Below, in pieces: positions 15,576 through 18,661 of a DNA stretch of 18,661 bases. A program made the translations under genes and the position numbers. The DNA comes from RGIG5612 sp045616165 (lineage in GTDB: Bacteria > Bacillota > Clostridia > Lachnospirales > Lachnospiraceae): NCBI GenBank assembly GCA_045616165.1, contig JAZLGF010000012.1:1-18661 (forward strand), in the 5' to 3' direction. How positions within the stretch are numbered: the first letter of the stretch is position 1; each line of letters starts with the position of its first letter. Under the pieces are notes generated by a model that was given only the letters and a program-made list of their open reading frames with translations, had not been told where the DNA came from and ran no database searches.

Positions 15576-15592
15576 GTAATCTCCTTTACTAT

Positions 15593-15744
15593 GTTCCGTG
15601 CGCTCATGTTTTATCAATTCTCGCTCCCGCAGGACTGTTAATTATATGTTCCGTGCGCGAGCAGGAGGGCACCATGCGAGCAGGGGGGTCCCTTTTTCGG
15701 GGGGTCCTGCGAAGCATGGGAGATGTCCTGCGGAAGCACGGAAC
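15593..15744 (-). repeat. GC-rich nested palindromic element, family III, copy A
   Basis: The core (15648-15744) folds as GTTCCGTGC (15648-15656)/GCACGGAAC (15736-15744), GCAGGA (15661-15666)/TCCTGC (15726-15731), CCATGC (15672-15677)/GCATGG (15714-15719), GCAGG (15680-15684)/CCTGC (15706-15710) and CCC/GGG, with a TTTTTC loop (15693-15698). A further GTTCCGTGCGC at 15593-15603 gives a 152-bp unit ending in inverted repeats of 9 bp. It fills the gap between tadZ and cpaF and begins 3 bases after the tadZ stop. Confidence 0.85.
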
Positions 15745-15747
15745 TTT

Positions 15748-16671
15748 TCAAATCTGAGCTCCCGATATTTTCTTTAATAGATCAACTCTATTTCGTATTT
15801 CAAAATATTCCTTAAACTCATACACCTTTTCCTTTTCATCTTTTCCTCCAGTAAGAGGCATATAAACTTTTTTGCACATTGAAAATATTGGTTCTAAATT
15901 GTTAAACGCTTCATGCATATCTAGCACGATTGCCTGATATGTTCCTGCTATTGCTATTTCGTTCATAAAACTTTTCCATTCTTCTAATTCGATTTCGTCT
16001 ATGTCGGCCATGTCTAGCGGTGCTGTCAATATATCGAACCCATTTGTTTTTATTTTTAAGTCTTCTAATCCTTCTCTTAGTTTTTTTGGATTTGTTTTAT
16101 AGAAATAGATTAAATTTGAAATGCTGGAATCTTTAGCTATTCCTAGTTTTGTGTTTATCCCAGAAAATCTTTCAAGATTTATGTATAGAACTTTTTTGGT
16201 TTGTGCTAAGTTTTCGCAAATGCTACATGCAAACCCTTTTACCTTATCATTGCTGCTTGGTGCATATATTCCAAAGATTTCTACACCAGAGTCAAAACTT
16301 TCTTTTTGCTCTTTTGCATCAATTAATTCCTCAACTTCATTTAAGATTTTATTCATGGACTGGTATTTATTAATATGCAAAAGTTTGCTTTTAGAATTTT
16401 TTCTTTCTCCTAGGTAAATTAGTTTTTCAACATTTTGCGTTTCGATAATTTTTTCATTTATCTTTTCCGGATCTTCCTTTTTCTTTACCCATTCTTCTTC
16501 AGAGATAAGTAAAATTTTTATTTTGTTTGATTGCAAATAATTGATTAATGCCTGTGTGTCCGTAAAGCCAATAATTTTATCTTTCATGCCTAGCCGCTTT
16601 TTAGAATAATTAATAAAACGGTCGACATAACTTTGGCTTTCGTCATAGACAGCTAAATGCGTCCTTACCAT
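15748..16671 (-). CDS. tadZ: TadZ/CpaE-like pilus localisation protein
   Basis: Start chosen at ATG 16671 (307 residues) with AAGGAG five bases upstream; a GTG 6 bp earlier overlaps that site. The N-terminal part (about 1-115) resembles an atypical receiver domain and the C-terminal part (about 130-300) a MinD/ParA-type ATPase. The Walker A loop is degenerate (GIYAPSSNDKVKG, 134-146, without GKT), the following strand reads VLYINLE, and Walker B-like AIVLDMHEAF (247-256) remains. Atypical Walker loops are known in TadZ, including the crystallised Eubacterium rectale protein. TadZ places the pilus machine at the cell pole. It is the first gene of the operon and is flanked by two direct copies of a GC-rich palindromic element. 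Confidence 0.82.
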   Translation of the reverse strand: MVRTHLAVYDESQSYVDRFINYSKKRLGMKDKIIGFTDTQALINYLQSNKIKILLISEEEWVKKKEDPEKINEKIIETQNVEKLIYLGERKNSKSKLLHINKYQSMNKILNEVEELIDAKEQKESFDSGVEIFGIYAPSSNDKVKGFACSICENLAQTKKVLYINLERFSGINTKLGIAKDSSISNLIYFYKTNPKKLREGLEDLKIKTNGFDILTAPLDMADIDEIELEEWKSFMNEIAIAGTYQAIVLDMHEAFNNLEPIFSMCKKVYMPLTGGKDEKEKVYEFKEYFEIRNRVDLLKKISGAQI

Positions 16672-16709
16672 ATTCACTCCTTAACATTCCTCGTGTTAAT
16701 ATTATTATC

Positions 16710-16867
16710 GTTCCTCGCTCCCGCAGAAGTTTTATCGTTCCGTGCGCGAGCAGGAGGGCACCATACGAGCAGGGGGGTACCTTTTTCGGGGGGTTCCTGC
16801 GAAGTATGGGAGATGTCCTGCGGGAGCACGGTTTGTTAATTATGTTACTCCTGCGGGAGCACGGAAC
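16710..16867 (-). repeat. GC-rich nested palindromic element, family III, copy B
   Basis: The same fold as copy A: GCAGGA (16750-16755)/TCCTGC (16816-16821) and CCATAC (16761-16766)/GTATGG (16804-16809), the latter with a compensated G-C to A-T change relative to copy A. An outer stem, GTTCC + GCTCCCGCAG (16710-16726) with CTGCGGGAGC + GGAAC (16851-16867), spans the whole 158 bp. It carries an extra 33-bp block (16833-16865 region) absent from copy A. It lies between the AraC terminator and tadZ, so it may be in the tad leader; I could not place the tad promoter. Confidence 0.85.
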
Positions 16868-16883
16868 TTTTAATTATTTTGGA

Positions 16884-16933
16884 TTTTTTCTAAGAAATTT
16901 TTCCTCTCGATACATGAGGAATTTTAGAAAAAA
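16884..16933. repeat. Imperfect hairpin between tad leader and AraC terminator
   Basis: TTTTTTCTAA (16884-16893) pairs with TTAGAAAAAA (16924-16933), and TTCCTC (16901-16906) with GAGGAA (16916-16921), with a small internal loop. Its right edge overlaps the terminator stem by two bases. Role unknown. Confidence 0.5.
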
Positions 16934-16961
16934 GGCACGCCTCAGATTTGAGGTGTGCCTT
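16926..16961 (-). terminator. Intrinsic terminator downstream of the AraC-type gene
   Basis: AAGGCACGCCTC (16932-16943) pairs over 12 bp (one G-T) with GAGGTGTGCCTT (16950-16961), loop of six. On the minus strand a T-rich run follows. It separates the regulator from the tad operon about 100 bp after the regulator's stop. Confidence 0.88.
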
Positions 16962-16971
16962 GGATTTTAGT

Positions 16972-17022
16972 CTTAAAAAATTCTTTTGTCAACACGAATT
17001 TTTAAGTTTTTATGTAAAACTT
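16972..17022. other. Two AT-rich hairpins in the AraC 3' region
   Basis: CTTAAAAAATTC (16972-16983) pairs with GAATTTTTAAG (16996-17006) with one bulged A, and AAGTTTT (17004-17010) pairs with AAAACTT (17016-17022), followed by T on the plus strand. They overlap, so only one can form at a time. Confidence 0.4.
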
Positions 17023-17061
17023 TTTTACCGGTTTTGTATGACGCTGCCCTTAAAAAACGCC

Positions 17062-18288
17062 CTATCTATCTTGTCTTCCGCGGTTTTCTCGGTACTTTTT
17101 AGGTGTAATACCAACTATGTTTTTGAAGACCTTTGTGAAGTAACTTTGATCTTCGAATCCGCAAAGATTTGCAATTTCAATTATGCTTAAGTTCTCTTCA
17201 ACAAGAAGATTTTTACTTCTATCAATTCTTACAATGTTGATATATTCAGAAATGCTGTATCCTGTTTCTTTCTTAAAGAGAGAACTTAAATATGTTTTGC
17301 TAAGATATGTGTTTGCTGCAATTTCTTCAAGTGTTAAGTGTTTTCTATAATTTGATTTAATATATTCAATTACTTTATACACTGCGTCCGCATGTTTAAC
17401 TTTATCAAACTCAAATGTGAATGAAATAAATCTTTGTAACATGTTTGATACCCATGCGCTTAAGCCTTCAAGGCTATTAAATTCTTCGATGTTTTGTGTA
17501 AAGTTTTCGTTAATGATAAAAATTTCATTTATATCTGCGCCTGCATCAACAGCGGCTCTGGATATAACAACAATAAGCTCTGTTATTCTCGGTTTGATTG
17601 CTTCTAAGTTGTTGTTATTTGAAACAAATATGTTTGCAAGTATCTGATTAAGAATCGTTTGTGATCCTTCTTTATCTCTGTTTCTTATCGCTGTACGAAG
17701 TTTTCTTTCCATTGCGATAGGATAGGTATAATAATCTGAAGTTTCACTTTCTTTCATTTTTTCTACATACATCGCATTAAGCAAACTTTCTTGCCTATAG
17801 AAATATCTGCCTGCCTTGCCATGTGAAAGATTTGAAATTGTTCCTGATATTCCTGCGAGAAGCTCCGCGATTCCTTGAATCTTTGATGGTTCAAGTTCTT
17901 TTACTTCTCCTAATGCTTTTTGATATTTTTTTGAAGATGCTTCCCCTAATAATTCCTCTTTATTATCAAGGCAAATTGGTCCTATTACGAGGCCACCTGC
18001 TAAATCACCTTTCTCGTTTGCTATTGATGTGCAGATAAGAACTAATTCTTGCTTACAGTGAAATGTATAAAGTCCATCCCATCTATATGCTTCTTTGCAT
18101 CCGTATGAAAACTGCTCGTATCCTTGGCACCCTTTATTTGGACAGCACGCGCAAATGCCTACGCATTTTTCGTCCCTATCTGTTTCCATTTCCTTGTTCG
18201 CCAAGTCTACTACGGTACATGGTATTTCTAAGACTGCATCAAAATGTTTAGCGTATTTTAAGGCTTGATTCTTAAGAGTCTTGTCCAT
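17062..18288 (-). CDS. AraC family regulator with N-terminal PocR-type sensory domain
   Basis: The 408-residue protein has an N-terminal domain (about 12-165) with the Cys-rich PocR pattern: CVGICACCPNKGC (42-54), C64 and HC (77-78). PocR domains are PAS-like and bind small organic ligands such as 1,3-propanediol. A helical middle region follows, then two AraC helix-turn-helix motifs at about 300-400 (LEEIAANTYLSKTYLSSLFKKETG and IEIANLCGFEDQSYFTKVFKNIVGITPKKYR). The Cys cluster could bind metal or sense redox state, which is inference. ATG 18288 follows an in-frame stop, so no earlier start exists; GGAAGGA lies about 13 bases upstream. It has its own promoter and terminator. Whether it controls the tad operon is unknown. 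Confidence 0.9.
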   Translation of the reverse strand: MDKTLKNQALKYAKHFDAVLEIPCTVVDLANKEMETDRDEKCVGICACCPNKGCQGYEQFSYGCKEAYRWDGLYTFHCKQELVLICTSIANEKGDLAGGLVIGPICLDNKEELLGEASSKKYQKALGEVKELEPSKIQGIAELLAGISGTISNLSHGKAGRYFYRQESLLNAMYVEKMKESETSDYYTYPIAMERKLRTAIRNRDKEGSQTILNQILANIFVSNNNNLEAIKPRITELIVVISRAAVDAGADINEIFIINENFTQNIEEFNSLEGLSAWVSNMLQRFISFTFEFDKVKHADAVYKVIEYIKSNYRKHLTLEEIAANTYLSKTYLSSLFKKETGYSISEYINIVRIDRSKNLLVEENLSIIEIANLCGFEDQSYFTKVFKNIVGITPKKYRENRGRQDR

Positions 18289-18333
18289 AATATTTTACCA
18301 TTCCTTCCAGCTTTTTTAAGTTTTTGTAAAAAT

Positions 18334-18362
18334 ATTATAGCCCCCTATTAAAAAAAGAACAA
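18334..18362 (-). promoter_or_regulatory. Promoter of the AraC-type gene
   Basis: On the minus strand there is TATAAT (18339-18334) with TTGTTC (18362-18357) at exactly 17-bp spacing. The -35 lies in one arm of the upstream terminator hairpin. The predicted start is about 40 nt before the ATG. Confidence 0.65.
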
Positions 18363-18387
18363 TATTTTTTATATATTGTTCTTTTTT
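18351..18387 (-). terminator. Terminator between the edge gene and the AraC-type gene
   Basis: AAAAAAGAACAATAT (18351-18365) pairs perfectly over 15 bp with ATATTGTTCTTTTTT (18373-18387), loop of seven. On the minus strand it ends in a T7 run, so it can stop transcripts from the gene at the right edge. Confidence 0.75.
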
Positions 18388-18440
18388 AGTACATTTTTAT
18401 AAAAATATTACATTTTATATTTTCTCGAGCTGTTTTGTTT

Positions 18441-18503
18441 TCGCTCGCGAAGCTGACGGCGCCTGCGCTAGTGAGGGCGCGCACCGTCGCTTCGCTGCTT
18501 ACG
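18441..18503 (+). repeat. GC-rich hairpin element, family I, copy 2
   Basis: GCGAAG (18447-18452)/CTTCGC (18490-18495), GACGGCGC (18455-18462)/GCACCGTC (18481-18488, one mismatch) and GCGC (18465-18468)/GCGC (18477-18480) enclose the loop TAGTGAGG (18469-18476), identical to the loop of copy 1 read on the other strand. Confidence 0.8.
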
Positions 18504-18546
18504 GCGGGTAAATCATTCGACATCAAAACTCGGCTAGCCACCCGCC
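18503..18546. repeat. Inverted repeat beside family I copy 2
   Basis: GGCGGGT (18503-18509) pairs with ACCCGCC (18540-18546); the palindrome GGCTAGCC (18532-18539) adjoins the right arm. It is GC-rich like the neighbouring element and overlaps the end of the reading frame at the window edge. Confidence 0.55.
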
Positions 18547-18661
18547 TTACTCTTCGAAACTTCCGCACTTTTCCCATTATTAGTGAACTCATTTCCTATA
18601 GTTGGAAGATTATCATTTGTTTCTTCTAAAAGTTCCCAATATAGAAACTCTACTCTCATAT
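18534..18661 (-). CDS. 3' end of an unrecognised gene, running off the right edge
   Basis: The minus strand is open from the window edge to a TAG at 18536-18534, ending in a peptide that includes EFLYWELLEETNDNLPTIGN and a hydrophilic tail, SAEVSKSKAGG. An ATG at 18659 exists but no upstream sequence is available to test it, so the frame probably continues beyond the window. Codon use in the first part looks like ordinary local coding DNA; the last ten or so codons lie in GC-rich repeat-like sequence, as though the original end was replaced. I do not recognise the family. Confidence 0.4.
   Translation of the reverse strand, partial: MRVEFLYWELLEETNDNLPTIGNEFTNNGKSAEVSKSKAGG

Noticed and set aside
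15593..16867. Family III elements as plain terminators on the plus strand (T4 follows each)
   Set aside because: No plus-strand gene ends there, the fold is far larger than a terminator, and neighbouring genes read through on the minus strand.
16671..16931. A defined tad operon promoter
   Set aside because: Several -10-like strings (CATAAT, GATAAT) exist, but none has a convincing -35 at 16-18 bp, so I did not annotate one.
18386..18592. Minus-strand 68-residue frame over family I copy 2
   Set aside because: It is made of repeat sequence and a terminator arm, with no family similarity and no start signal.

Overview
The window looks like a chromosomal segment of a low-GC, Gram-positive anaerobe of the Clostridia, most likely a Lachnospiraceae relative. 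This rests on AT-rich coding sequence, strong AGGAGG-type ribosome binding sites, a monoderm-type Tad pilus cluster (no secretin or outer-membrane parts, but DUF5702, Flp1-type pilin and an N-terminal-domain/FHA protein), and an AEC, MATE and PocR/AraC gene set. The taxonomic call is inference. I see no tRNA, rRNA, CRISPR array or transposase gene.

Layout. Bases 1-694 carry no gene but are full of repeats: three inverted repeats sharing one arm sequence, then two GC-rich hairpin elements that recur elsewhere in the window. Next come a DUF1294 membrane protein and a farnesyl diphosphate synthase (ispA), co-transcribed on the minus strand and divergent from a MATE transporter on the plus strand (the only clear plus-strand gene). 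An AEC permease follows on the minus strand, preceded by the truncated start of a low-molecular-weight tyrosine phosphatase and by a class II Fic protein whose promoter region holds five phased copies of one operator-like element. An alpha/beta hydrolase stands between this block and the pilus cluster.

The central block (about 6.5-16.9 kb) is a minus-strand Tad/Flp pilus operon, in order of transcription: TadZ/CpaE-like localisation protein, CpaF/TadA ATPase, TadB, TadC, Flp pilin, DUF5702 protein, TadE/G-like pseudopilin with two H-C...CxxC modules, A24 prepilin peptidase, small TadE-like pseudopilin, and a cytoplasmic FHA protein. The ATPase would drive the TadB/TadC platform, the peptidase would mature Flp and the pseudopilins (three share a cleavage-like motif with Glu at +5), TadZ would place the machine, and the FHA protein could link it to Ser/Thr phosphorylation. 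Upstream lies a PocR-domain AraC regulator with its own promoter and terminators, and at the right edge the 3' end of an unrecognised gene.

The most unusual content is not protein coding. Three families of GC-rich palindromic elements (about 50-160 bp) are scattered between genes of an otherwise AT-rich sequence. Two families show paired, structure-preserving base changes between copies, so the folded form appears to be conserved. Three copies sit at junctions of the Tad operon, and two of them flank tadZ as direct repeats.
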